Program-made: the position numbers and the translations under genes
Part shown: one piece after another, positions 40,917 to 48,120 of the stretch
Layout of the letters: every line of letters begins with the position of its first letter
Position numbering within the stretch: position 1 is the first letter of the stretch
Notes under the pieces: model-generated
Databases searched by the model: none
What the model was told of the DNA's origin: nothing
The model's input: only the letters and a program-made list of their open reading frames with translations
From: Streptomonospora litoralis
GTDB taxonomy: Bacteria > Actinomycetota > Actinomycetes > Streptosporangiales > Streptosporangiaceae
NCBI RefSeq assembly: GCF_004323735.1
Contig: NZ_CP036455.1
Coordinates: 1,855,101 to 1,919,100 of the forward strand
Direction of reading: 5' to 3'
DNA length: 64,000 nt

Positions 40917-41562
40917 GGGTGCTGTCCTCCTGCTCGTCGGTGGTGTGGCGCCACCGCTCCCAGGCGGCCTGGCGGGTGATGCCCAGCTCAGACCCGATCT
41001 GTTCCCATGTCCAGCCGTGGTGACGTGCGTGGGCGACTGCGCGGCGCGTCAGGTGCTGGGCGTGGTCGGTGGCGCCGAGGGCGGTGCGGATCTGCTCGGT
41101 CGGGATGGAGCGGGTGTGGGTGATGATGTCGTCGGCGGCGCGGGCGGTGACGTCGTGGAGGGCGGTGAGGCGGGCCTCCAGTTCGTCGACGCGGTCGCAC
41201 CGGTGGGGGGCGTGCGGGTCGCCGGTGGTGCCCCAGGGCAGCATCAGCCCGTCGCCGTCGGTGCGCGGGACGACGTGGATGTGCAGGTGGTACACGGATT
41301 GGGTCGCGGCCGCGCCGATCGAGGTGAGGATGTTGGTGGAGGCCCACGCGTCGGCGAGCTGGGCGGCGCGCCGCATGACGTGGGCGGTGATCTCGGGGTC
41401 GGCGACGGCGTGGGCGACGTGGCGGCGCGGGATGACGAGCGTGTGCCCCGGCACCACGGGGTTGAGCGGTGTGATCGCGAGGGCCTCCGGCCAGGAGTCC
41501 ACGACGGTGGCGGGCGCGTCGCCGTCGACGATGCGGCAGAACACGCAGCTCGGGTCACGCAT
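40909..41562 (-). CDS. HIT-family hydrolase fused to an HTH-like domain
   Basis: Residues 1-115 form a HIT domain: zinc-type start CVFCRIVDGDAPA, TPLNPVVPGHTLVIPRRHV, and the catalytic triad VYHLHIHVVP (HxHxH). HIT enzymes cleave nucleoside phosphoramidates or dinucleoside polyphosphates. The C-terminal part (about 165-210) has GWTWEQIGSELGITRQAAWE, a clear helix-turn-helix. AGGAGG precedes the ATG. The fusion suggests nucleotide sensing linked to DNA binding, or targeting of a hydrolase to DNA. Confidence 0.8.
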   Translation of the reverse strand: MRDPSCVFCRIVDGDAPATVVDSWPEALAITPLNPVVPGHTLVIPRRHVAHAVADPEITAHVMRRAAQLADAWASTNILTSIGAAATQSVYHLHIHVVPRTDGDGLMLPWGTTGDPHAPHRCDRVDELEARLTALHDVTARAADDIITHTRSIPTEQIRTALGATDHAQHLTRRAVAHARHHGWTWEQIGSELGITRQAAWERWRHTTDEQEDSTHA

Positions 41563-42100
41563 CGGTGGCCTCCTGGTCGCGTAGCCCGGTGGGGCGGACG
41601 TTGCGCATGACGCGGTAGACCTCCTCGACCTGGTCGGGCGTGAGGTCAGTGGCCTCGGCCAGGGCGTAGAGGAGGATGACGTCACGTTCGGCCGCCTCGG
41701 CGCACGCCAGCCACTGTGCAGCCATGCCGCGCAGCACGGCCGGGTCGATGCGCACGGCGCGGCCGCCGAGGAGGTTCAGGTGGACGAACGGCGCGGCGTC
41801 GAAGACGCTCACGCCGGGCACGAAGGTGAGCGTGCCCTTGATTCCGAAGCCGTGCTTCTCGTAGCGGGACCGCAGCCCGAGGAGCATGCCGCTCACGATC
41901 TCCTCGCCGAGCTGGAGTTCGCGGAAGACGCCGGCGGCGGCGGCCTCGGCTTCGGCGCGGGCGGCCGCGGCATGCATCGCCTCGGCGAGCCGGCGGACGG
42001 CGGCGCAGTCGAGCACCAGCTCCTGGTGGCGATAGGTGACGCGGCAGGTCGGCGGCGAGGCGCGGGTGGCCTCGATGGTGATGCTGTCGTCCTCGGACAT
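41555..42100 (-). CDS. Hypothetical phage protein (181 aa)
   Basis: The protein has an N-terminal beta hairpin, an Ala/Glu-rich helix (AEAMHAAAARAEAEAAAAG), a central LTFVPGVSVFDAAPFVHLNL strand set and a C-terminal helix with LTPDQVEEVYRVMRNVRP. The ATG overlaps the previous stop. No recognised family. Confidence 0.6.
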   Translation of the reverse strand: MSEDDSITIEATRASPPTCRVTYRHQELVLDCAAVRRLAEAMHAAAARAEAEAAAAGVFRELQLGEEIVSGMLLGLRSRYEKHGFGIKGTLTFVPGVSVFDAAPFVHLNLLGGRAVRIDPAVLRGMAAQWLACAEAAERDVILLYALAEATDLTPDQVEEVYRVMRNVRPTGLRDQEATDA

Positions 42101-42360
42101 CAGCCTTCCTCACGGTCGCGGTTGAGGCGGGCCTCGAGGGCGGCGGTGAGCCCGGGCGGGATGGGCATGGCCACGCAGCCGCCGGGGCCGCCGGCGCACT
42201 CGCAGGCGCACGGGCGCGCGGCGGCCTCGTCGTCGGGCAGCGGCCAGGGCAGGCCGGCGTGTTCGGCGTCCTCCGGGCCCATCCAGGTGTGGGGGCCGTG
42301 CGGGGTCGGGCAGTAGTCGAGCATGCAGGGCTCGCAGCGCGTCATCATCACCAGCACCAT
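42100..42360 (-). CDS. Small Cys-rich phage protein (86 aa)
   Basis: Starts VLVMMTRCEPCMLDYCPTPH and has ARPCACECAGGPGGCV, giving seven Cys in two clusters, consistent with metal binding. The start and stop overlap neighbours by TGATG. Unknown function. Confidence 0.6.
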   Translation of the reverse strand: MVLVMMTRCEPCMLDYCPTPHGPHTWMGPEDAEHAGLPWPLPDDEAAARPCACECAGGPGGCVAMPIPPGLTAALEARLNRDREEG

Positions 42361-42632
42361 CAGCGGACCTCCTTCTGGCGGTCGTCGAGGCCCTCTTCGA
42401 GCGCGGTTCGGAGGTTCTCGCCGGTGAGGTCGTCGGCGTCGTCCAGGCACCAGCCGGTCAATCCGTTGATGTGCGGCCCGTCGAGTTCGACGAAGAAGCC
42501 CGGGTGGCCCGGACCGTTGGGGTCGGTGCCGTCGTCGTAGAAAAACGAGATGCGGCTGATGGTGTCGGGGTCGTGGGTCTCTCCGTTGAGGAGCGCGGCG
42601 AGTAGATCCTCGAGGTCCGTGAAGTGGGTCAT
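42360..42632 (-). CDS. Acidic hypothetical phage protein (90 aa)
   Basis: Highly acidic, with FTDLEDLLAALLNGETHD, SFFYDDGTDPNGPGHPGFF and DDADDLTGENLRTALEEGLD. The charge pattern resembles DNA-mimic or inhibitor proteins of phages, but that is speculative. Overlaps both neighbours. Confidence 0.6.
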   Translation of the reverse strand: MTHFTDLEDLLAALLNGETHDPDTISRISFFYDDGTDPNGPGHPGFFVELDGPHINGLTGWCLDDADDLTGENLRTALEEGLDDRQKEVR

Positions 42633-42964
42633 CGGCCTGCGCTCCCGTCGGTGGTGGCGGCCTGTTCGATGCGGGCCAGTCGTTGGCGCAGGTCGCGCAT
42701 GTTGTCGCTGGTGATCTCGTTGAGCTGGACGAAGGTCTTGTGGTTGCTCGCGAGTTCCTTCTCAATGGCGTTTACGCGCTGAGCGATGTCGGCGAGGAGT
42801 TCGGGCGGGTCGGCCCGGCCGCGGGAGGCCATGAGGGTGGCGTAGGCCAGGCGCCATCCGTCGGTGTTGTCGACGGCGTCGAGGTCGCCGGTGATCGGGT
42901 CGGTGCTGGTGAGGTGGGCCAGGACGAGAGCGCGCCAGTCGGGCGAGGCGATCGAGTCAGGCAT
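42629..42964 (-). CDS. Coiled-coil hypothetical phage protein (111 aa)
   Basis: An N-terminal globular part (SPDWRALVLAHLTSTDPITG) is followed by a coiled coil (LADIAQRVNAIEKELASN and MRDLRQRLARIEQAA). Unknown function. Confidence 0.6.
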   Translation of the reverse strand: MPDSIASPDWRALVLAHLTSTDPITGDLDAVDNTDGWRLAYATLMASRGRADPPELLADIAQRVNAIEKELASNHKTFVQLNEITSDNMRDLRQRLARIEQAATTDGSAGR

Positions 42965-43424
42965 GGGTCGGGCCTTCCGTGCGTGGGTGGTCGATGAGGT
43001 AGGCCAGCGATGCGGCGAGCAGCGCGGCCGCGTAGTCCTGCGCCTGGTCGGCGGTGCCGGCGTTCAGCTCGCGGCCGGAGTGCACGCCGGCCTTGTCGTG
43101 CCAGGCGTAGGCGCCGCCGTCGGGGTGGACGCCGTACAGGCCGGACCAGGCCGGGTCTTCGGCGGGCAGTGGCACGACGGCGATCTCGTCGGTGCCGGGG
43201 TCGGAGTCGAGCCAGCGGATGCGGGTGTGGCCGCCGTGGCCGTGGATCGTCTCGACGGAGTCCATGCCGTGGTCCCAGTGGACGGTGCTGGGGCGGTCGC
43301 CGCGCCAGCGGACGGCGGCGGTGCCGTCGGGCCAGCAGATGCCGTCGGCGACGATGCCGGTGCCGGATACGCCGGTGACGTCGTGGTCGCGTTGGAGGGC
43401 GAAGCGGCGGGGGAGCGGGGTCAT
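42957..43424 (-). CDS. Hypothetical phage protein (155 aa)
   Basis: Beta-rich N-terminus with FALQRDHDVTGVSGTGIVAD, GICWPDGTAAVRWRGDRPST and HWDHGMDSVETIHGHGGH suggests a small barrel; the C-terminal half has GLYGVHPDGGAYAWHDKAG. The ATG overlaps the HAD gene stop. Confidence 0.6.
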   Translation of the reverse strand: MTPLPRRFALQRDHDVTGVSGTGIVADGICWPDGTAAVRWRGDRPSTVHWDHGMDSVETIHGHGGHTRIRWLDSDPGTDEIAVVPLPAEDPAWSGLYGVHPDGGAYAWHDKAGVHSGRELNAGTADQAQDYAAALLAASLAYLIDHPRTEGPTHA

Positions 43425-43795
43425 GTCAGGTCCTCGATGTCGGCGCGGGCCTGGTCCCACGAGGTGAACTTGATGGCGCGGTCGTCGATGTAGGCCAGCG
43501 AGGCGATCTTGCGGTTGGAGACGAGGATCGTTTCGCGCTCGTTCCAGAAGACGCGGTCGGTGCGGTGGTCGGGAATGGCGTTGAGGCCGCGGGCGCACAG
43601 CCACCCGGCGACGGTGTCGGCGTCGCGGGTGGTGTGCACGACGACGGCGAAGGTGCGCTGCATCTCGGCGAGGGTCTCGATCGCGCCGGGCACGGACGGG
43701 TCGTAGATGGTGCCGTCGTGCCAGCCTCGGGTGTAGGCGTGGATGACGCCGTCGAAATCGACGGAGATCGTGCGGGGTTTCGGCTGGTCGGTCAT
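43421..43795 (-). CDS. HAD-like phosphatase, phage type
   Basis: The 124-residue protein has motif I SVDFDGVIHAYTRGW, motif II VVVHTTRDAD, and the late acidic YIDDRAIKF, all in HAD order. The size and the FDGV(I/L)H start are typical of phage HAD proteins, thought to act on nucleotides or nucleic acid ends. It has no cap domain. Confidence 0.8.
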   Translation of the reverse strand: MTDQPKPRTISVDFDGVIHAYTRGWHDGTIYDPSVPGAIETLAEMQRTFAVVVHTTRDADTVAGWLCARGLNAIPDHRTDRVFWNERETILVSNRKIASLAYIDDRAIKFTSWDQARADIEDLT

Positions 43796-43825
43796 GGGTG
43801 TGGTTTCCCTCCTGGTCGGGCTGGG

Positions 43826-44167
43826 TCAGGTGATCGGGGTGCCGCAGGTGCAGCGGTCGAGAGCGGGCCGCGCCTCCTCGGCGGCGGGCTGCGGGGCGCG
43901 GCCGCGCAGGTCCTCGACGAGGGCGGTGGCCAGGGTCCAGGGCCAGATCAGTGCTTCGTGCATGACGCCCAGGGCCAGGGCGGTGCGCGCGGGGGAGGCG
44001 TGCTGGCCGGCGAGCACCGTGATGCGGTGGTCCTGGCAGGAGGCGCACAGCTGGGTGGGCGGGGTCTGGGCGAGGCGGCGCAGGTGGCGGGTCTGCAGCA
44101 GGGCGATCAGGCCCATGCCGTAGAGGTAGAGCACCATGGCGCCGGCGAGGAGGAGGCCGGGGGTCAT
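43826..44167 (-). CDS. Phage membrane protein (113 aa)
   Basis: One clear transmembrane helix at the N-terminus (LLLAGAMVLYLYGMGLIALL), a CASC pair at about 42-45, a second hydrophobic stretch near 65-85 and a CTCG pair near the end. Starts by ATGA overlap. Confidence 0.6.
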   Translation of the reverse strand: MTPGLLLAGAMVLYLYGMGLIALLQTRHLRRLAQTPPTQLCASCQDHRITVLAGQHASPARTALALGVMHEALIWPWTLATALVEDLRGRAPQPAAEEARPALDRCTCGTPIT

Positions 44168-44562
44168 GACGGCGGTTCCTCCCGGTCCTCGGCGGCGACC
44201 TCGGTCGGGTCGCCGGCGGCCAGGAGGTCGCCGAGGTGGCGTTCGGCCTCCAGTTCGTTGACGAACTGCCGCCAGTGGTGGATGGCCTGGCGGGCGAGGT
44301 CGGCGACGTGGTCGAGGTCGACCTCGTGGGTGCCGGAGAGGTGGCGCACGTGCCGCCGGCGGGCGTCCTGCCCGGCGCGGTGGGCGTGGGTGGCGTGGGC
44401 GGCGGCGGTCGAGCCGACGTCGATGACGGGGGGCCGCGGATCCGCGGGGGCGGGGCCGGGCAGCACGCCGCCGGCGGCGAAGCGTGCGGCCTCAGCGCTG
44501 CCTGTCACCTCGAGAGTCGGCTGTTGGGGTCGGCGGCGGCGTAGCCAGGTCGGGAGTTTCAT
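44164..44562 (-). CDS. Hypothetical phage protein (132 aa)
   Basis: Basic start KLPTWLRRRRPQQPTLEV, Ala/Pro-rich middle, and a C-terminal helix with VDLDHVADLARQAIHHWRQF and NELEAERHLGDLLAAG. Overlaps both neighbours. Unknown function. Confidence 0.55.
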   Translation of the reverse strand: MKLPTWLRRRRPQQPTLEVTGSAEAARFAAGGVLPGPAPADPRPPVIDVGSTAAAHATHAHRAGQDARRRHVRHLSGTHEVDLDHVADLARQAIHHWRQFVNELEAERHLGDLLAAGDPTEVAAEDREEPPS

Positions 44563-44924
44563 GAGGGGGTCTCCTGCTCGGTGTGGTCGGTGAGGTTGCA
44601 ATAGCCGCAGGCGATGCAGTGGGTGTGGGCGGTCAGGACGGTGTAGCCGTCGGAGTCGACGGTGTCGACGCGGTGGACGAAGGTGTCGGGGTGGCCGCAG
44701 TTGAGGCAGTCGATGCGGCCGCAGCCGATGCGCAGCCGCATGCGGGCTGTGGCCGGGCGGCAGCGGTGGAACCAGATCCACGTGGCGAGGGCGGCGCTGA
44801 GCAGGACGAATCCCAGCTCGCCGCCGTCGCGTTCGTTGACGGCGCGGACGGCGCTGAGGACGTAGGCGCCGTAGGCCACGGTGATGGACGCGATGAGCGC
44901 GACGCGCCAGAGTGGGCGAGTCAT
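44559..44924 (-). CDS. Membrane protein with C-terminal zinc ribbon (121 aa)
   Basis: Two transmembrane helices at about 6-26 and 37-52 are followed by GCGRIDCLNCGHPDTF and THCIACGYCNLTDH, four CxxC-type Cys that fit a zinc ribbon facing the cytoplasm. The ATG overlaps the stop of the 55-aa gene. Confidence 0.65.
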   Translation of the reverse strand: MTRPLWRVALIASITVAYGAYVLSAVRAVNERDGGELGFVLLSAALATWIWFHRCRPATARMRLRIGCGRIDCLNCGHPDTFVHRVDTVDSDGYTVLTAHTHCIACGYCNLTDHTEQETPS

Positions 44925-45088
44925 GGCTGCTCCGGCGCGTCGTCGGGGAACAGGCGCTCGAGGCCGGCGGCGAATCGTTCGAGGACGGCGCGGTCGTGGG
45001 GTGAGACGGGCGGCGGGTCGACGGCGGTTCCCTCGGCGGGGCCGCGGCGGGGCAGCCCGGCCGCGGTGGTCGGGGGGTCAGTGCGCAC
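44921..45088 (-). CDS. Small phage protein (55 aa)
   Basis: A GTG with GAGGAG upstream opens a 55-codon frame that overlaps the previous gene by 11 nt and ends in ATGA with the next start. The product is Pro-rich in the first half with a helix at the end (RAVLERFAAGLERLF). The overlaps are the main support. Confidence 0.55.
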   Translation of the reverse strand: MRTDPPTTAAGLPRRGPAEGTAVDPPPVSPHDRAVLERFAAGLERLFPDDAPEQP

Positions 45089-45272
45089 GGGGGGTCTCCT
45101 CGGGGGTGGTGGTGTGCTGGCGTAGGTGGCGGGCGTAGCGCTGGATGGTGCGGACGCACACGCCGATGCGGGCGGCGGCCTGGGTCTGGGAGTAGCCCCA
45201 GGCCTGCAGTTCGGCGTAGGTCGCCCGGCGGTCGTCGGCGGGGCCGGCGGCGCGGGCGGGGCTGGTGGGCAT
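45078..45272 (-). CDS. Small HTH protein (64 aa)
   Basis: A helix-turn-helix is clear in TYAELQAWGYSQTQAAARIG then VCVRTIQRYARHLRQ, like the N-terminus of phage HTH proteins or a resolvase-type motif. The ATG is preceded by GGAGG. Confidence 0.65.
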   Translation of the reverse strand: MPTSPARAAGPADDRRATYAELQAWGYSQTQAAARIGVCVRTIQRYARHLRQHTTTPEETPRAH

Positions 45273-45289
45273 CGGACCTCCAGGGCGCG

Positions 45290-45316
45290 GGGCCCGGGGC
45301 GTGTGGCCCCGGGCCC
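45290..45316. terminator. 11-bp GC hairpin after the exonuclease gene
   Basis: GGGCCCGGGGC and its complement enclose GTGTG, directly after the exonuclease stop at 45324. It could reduce readthrough into the distal early genes. Confidence 0.6.
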
Positions 45317-45323
45317 GGGGTGG

Positions 45324-45950
45324 TCAGGTCAGGGAGGGCCAGGTGTAGACGGCGTCCCATTGGTCGCGGACCCAGCGGGCGTCTTCCAGCGCCTGGTGGC
45401 GCGCGTACTGCTTCGGGTCCACACCGACGGCGGCCGACAGCTGGTTGCTGTTCCAGGGCGGCGGCCCGGCGGGGGCGAGGTCGGGGTGGGCCTGGAGGTA
45501 GCCGGCGACGAGCGGCTCGATGTCGATGTGGTGGTAGTGGGCCGACCAGCACTGGCCGTGGCGGCGGAGCCAGCGGCGCAGGTGCCGGAAGTCGAAGTCC
45601 GGCAGGGCGCCCACGCCCACCGCTTGGTCGAGGATGGGTGCGAGTAGCTCGGCGACGGCGCGCGGGTCCGACCACTGCGGCGCGGCCGCGGCGGCCAAGT
45701 TGACGGCGCCGCGGTCGGTGGGGCCGGTGCGCTGCGTGCGCTGGTAGTACCCGCCGATGTGCAGGGCGCCGGGGTCGGCCGTGCTCAGGTCGGGCGCCAC
45801 CTGGTACAGGTGCTCCTCGTCGGGTTCCATGTCGAGCGGGCTGCGCACGATGAACCCGATCTCCCACACCTCGTGGCGCTCGTCATCGAGGCCGGTCGTC
45901 TCGGTGTCGAGGAACACCAGGTTGCGCGGCGCGGTGTCGGTGGGCGGCAT
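45324..45950 (-). CDS. DnaQ-like 3'-5' exonuclease
   Basis: The 208-residue protein has Exo I FLDTETTGLDD, an Exo II candidate in GALPDFDFRHLRRWL and Exo III in RHQALEDARWVRDQW (H-x4-D), the DEDDh arrangement. It could proofread or degrade DNA or RNA during phage replication. No polymerase is encoded nearby. Confidence 0.8.
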   Translation of the reverse strand: MPPTDTAPRNLVFLDTETTGLDDERHEVWEIGFIVRSPLDMEPDEEHLYQVAPDLSTADPGALHIGGYYQRTQRTGPTDRGAVNLAAAAAPQWSDPRAVAELLAPILDQAVGVGALPDFDFRHLRRWLRRHGQCWSAHYHHIDIEPLVAGYLQAHPDLAPAGPPPWNSNQLSAAVGVDPKQYARHQALEDARWVRDQWDAVYTWPSLT

Positions 45951-46261
45951 CAGACCTCACCGCCGTCGGCGCCGTCCCAGGCGATCTGGCGGACGTGGAC
46001 CAGGTGACCGATGCCGTCGTCGGTCTTGCCGTAGACCACCTCGTCGTCATCGGGCAGATCGACCTGGCCGCGGCGCATCATGTAGGCGAGCGTCGCCGGA
46101 TTGGTCACCGGGTCGATCTCGCCGAAGACGCGCACTCCCCAGTCCTCGACGCGGAAGCGGGCGCCGCCGGCGCCGACGAGGCGGGGCGGGTGGGGGTCCA
46201 GCAGGTATGTCCGGGGTTTGAGCGTGACGGTCTGGCCGGCCTGCGGGTGCTGGTCGCGCAT
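45950..46261 (-). CDS. Hypothetical phage protein (103 aa)
   Basis: Beta-rich with QTVTLKPRTYLLDPHPPRLV and ARFRVEDWGVRVFGEID, then an acidic DDDEVVYGKTDDGIGHLVHV end. Starts 1 nt after the lipoprotein-like gene and overlaps the exonuclease start. Confidence 0.6.
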   Translation of the reverse strand: MRDQHPQAGQTVTLKPRTYLLDPHPPRLVGAGGARFRVEDWGVRVFGEIDPVTNPATLAYMMRRGQVDLPDDDEVVYGKTDDGIGHLVHVRQIAWDGADGGEV

Positions 46262-46262
46262 A

Positions 46263-46847
46263 TCAGTTGCCGCCCCCGCCCTTGGCCTCGTCGACGGAGG
46301 TCTCGCCGAGCTGGGTAGCGTCGGAGTAGGGGCCCATGGTCTGCGGCTGGTTGAACAGGAAGTAGCTCTGGTTCGCGCCCAGGCTGAACTCGACGTAGGC
46401 GCCGGTGGTGGCGTCGAATCCGTAGTAGACGTCGCACTGCTGGCCGGAGTAATAGGCGCCGTCCATGCCCGGGGCGGGCACGACCTCGTCTGCGCTGGTG
46501 CTGTCGTCGTCGTGGATCTCGTAGTTGGGTGTGAGCATCGCGCAGTAGGAGACGGGCGGCCCGTCGAGGACGTAGTAGCCGTACTGGCCAGCGCCGTTCT
46601 GGACGTAGACGTAAGCGAGTGCGCCCTTCTTGTCCCACGTGTCGATCCAGCGGTTGATCGTTTCGCGCGTGGGGCTGTAGCTCATGGAGTCGGCGGGCTG
46701 GTTGGCCGAGAGTTGGTCGTAGCCGGCCTGGCGCCGCTTGGCCTCCTGGTCCTGAGACGAGGAACCTTCGCAGTCCGATGCGGTCAGCAGCAGGACCGCG
46801 GCGACGGCGCCGCCGGCGAACAGGGTCTTCTTGGTCAGGTGGTGCAC
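46263..46847 (-). CDS. Exported phage protein (lipoprotein-like, 194 aa)
   Basis: A signal-like N-terminus (basic, then LFAGGAVAAVLLLTASDC) is followed by a polar mature part rich in Tyr, Gly and Asp, with two pairs of Cys. The Cys after TASD is not a canonical lipobox. Homologous-looking exported proteins in prophages can modify the host surface or exclude other phages; not established here. It overlaps the TM protein gene. Confidence 0.6.
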   Translation of the reverse strand: MHHLTKKTLFAGGAVAAVLLLTASDCEGSSSQDQEAKRRQAGYDQLSANQPADSMSYSPTRETINRWIDTWDKKGALAYVYVQNGAGQYGYYVLDGPPVSYCAMLTPNYEIHDDDSTSADEVVPAPGMDGAYYSGQQCDVYYGFDATTGAYVEFSLGANQSYFLFNQPQTMGPYSDATQLGETSVDEAKGGGGN

Positions 46848-47284
46848 GTGGTCTCCTCGGCGTCGGTGTCGAGTCGTTCGGGCAGGTCGGAGTCGCGCAG
46901 TTCGGCGCGGTGCTCTTGGGCGGCCGCGGCGTTGTAGTCGTTGATGGCCTGGGCGCGGGTGTTGCGGATCGCGGTGAGGCTGGCCTGGATCTGGGTTTCG
47001 CGGGCTTGGGGCGGGTCGCTCTCCAGCTCGGTCTCCAGCGAGGCGATGTCGGCCTCGGCGTCCTGCACCGAGGTGCAGAGGTTGTAGAACTCCTCGTAGG
47101 CGGCGATGCGGAAGTCGCCGTCGGCCTCGGTGCGCTCGATCTCCTCGCCCTCGCCGCGCCAGCCGGCGGTGACGCGGGCCAGCCCGCCGAAGGCGTAGAT
47201 CGCGATGGCGGCTAGGGCGACGATGGCGAGCAGGGCCACGGCGCCGAAGCGGATGGCGTAGCTCGCGGATCGGAACGGGTTCAC
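46835..47284 (-). CDS. Single-TM phage protein (149 aa)
   Basis: One transmembrane helix at about 15-35 (VALLAIVALAAIAIYAFG) precedes an outer helical domain with a Cys at both ends and EADIASLET-type coiled coil. The GTG overlaps the upstream stop. It is adjacent to the exported protein and may be its partner. Confidence 0.6.
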   Translation of the reverse strand: MNPFRSASYAIRFGAVALLAIVALAAIAIYAFGGLARVTAGWRGEGEEIERTEADGDFRIAAYEEFYNLCTSVQDAEADIASLETELESDPPQARETQIQASLTAIRNTRAQAINDYNAAAAQEHRAELRDSDLPERLDTDAEETTCTT

Positions 47285-47562
47285 TCGGATGCTCCGGATT
47301 CGTGGTGGGCGGGTGGTGTCCAACCGGCGGCGCGCAGCTGGTCGGCGAACGCCGGCGGCACGTGCAGCGGGCCGGCGTCGAGGCGCACGTAGGCGTCGGC
47401 GGTGATGTCGGCGAGGGCCGCGGCGACCTGGTCGGGGTCGGCGTGGCTGTGCACGGCGGTGGTGTTGTCGCAGTTGGTGATGACCAGCAGGTGGCAGTCG
47501 CGCGGCGCGACGCGCATTGGGGCCTTGGGGTCCAGTCGGCGCGGGTCGAATGTCAGGGCCAT
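47281..47562 (-). CDS. Hypothetical phage protein (93 aa)
   Basis: Contains HLLVITNCDNTTAVHSHADP and QVAAALADITADAYVRLDAG, suggesting a small alpha/beta domain. GAGGAG precedes the ATG. Unknown function. Confidence 0.6.
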   Translation of the reverse strand: MALTFDPRRLDPKAPMRVAPRDCHLLVITNCDNTTAVHSHADPDQVAAALADITADAYVRLDAGPLHVPPAFADQLRAAGWTPPAHHESGASE

Positions 47563-47577
47563 GTCTCCTCGTTCACG

Positions 47578-47737
47578 TCAGGGGCGGCTGGTCAGGTGCC
47601 ATCCGCCGCAGCGGGGGCACTCGTTGATCCGCACTGGCAGGTCCAGGCCAGGGCGTGGCCGACTTCGTACTCGTCGATGAACCGGCGCTTGCCGCGCAGG
47701 CGGGGCTGCGTCGTCGGCGGCGGAGGCGGCGTCTCAT
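47578..47737 (-). pseudogene. Small zinc-ribbon protein gene split between reading frames
   Basis: One frame encodes RLRGKRRFIDEYEVGHALA followed by WTCQCG; another, in the -1 frame from about 47630, encodes RINECPRCGGWHLTSRP and ends at 47578. Joined, they give a plausible Cys4 zinc ribbon. An ATG at 47735-47737 opens a third frame. This may be a frameshifted gene, a sequencing error or programmed slippage. Confidence 0.45.
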
Positions 47738-48120
47738 GGCGGCCGTGCCCGGGTTTCGTCGGGCGCGACGATCGGCAGCATCTGCTGGCCCTCGGTGGGG
47801 GGCAGTTGGTCGCGCATCTCCTGCAGGTAGCGGTCGCGGGCGGCCGGGTCGGCGGGCTGCGGGGGCCGGTGCAGCAGGTCGGGCGGGCCGAGGCGGATGA
47901 CGGTGCGGGGCAGGTCGTAGGGCTGGCCGTCGGGGTCCAGCGCGGTGCGGACCATGCCGACGACCACGCGGGGCCAGGGCCAGCCGGCGGTGACGCACCC
48001 GGTGATGGCGCCGTCGATCGCGGCGCGGTGCCAGTCGGGGCGCAGCGCCGCGGCGAGGTCGGCCAGCGCGCCGGGGCACAGCCGCACCGGCGACGGGCGG
48101 GGTTCCTGCCGGCGCGTCAC
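47734..48120 (-). CDS. Hypothetical phage protein (128 aa)
   Basis: It has LCPGALADLAAALRPDWHRA, GAITGCVTAGWPWPRVVVGM and RYLQEMRDQLPPTEG, resembling proteins encoded after replication initiators in actinobacterial elements. The GTG start overlaps the initiator stop, so it is probably a replication accessory factor (inferred from position only). Confidence 0.6.
   Translation of the reverse strand: MTRRQEPRPSPVRLCPGALADLAAALRPDWHRAAIDGAITGCVTAGWPWPRVVVGMVRTALDPDGQPYDLPRTVIRLGPPDLLHRPPQPADPAARDRYLQEMRDQLPPTEGQQMLPIVAPDETRARPP

Noticed and set aside
47573-48079. 168-codon minus-strand frame as a gene
   Set aside because: Arg/Pro/Ala-rich and overlaps the 47734 gene; the recognisable Cys motifs lie in two other frames.
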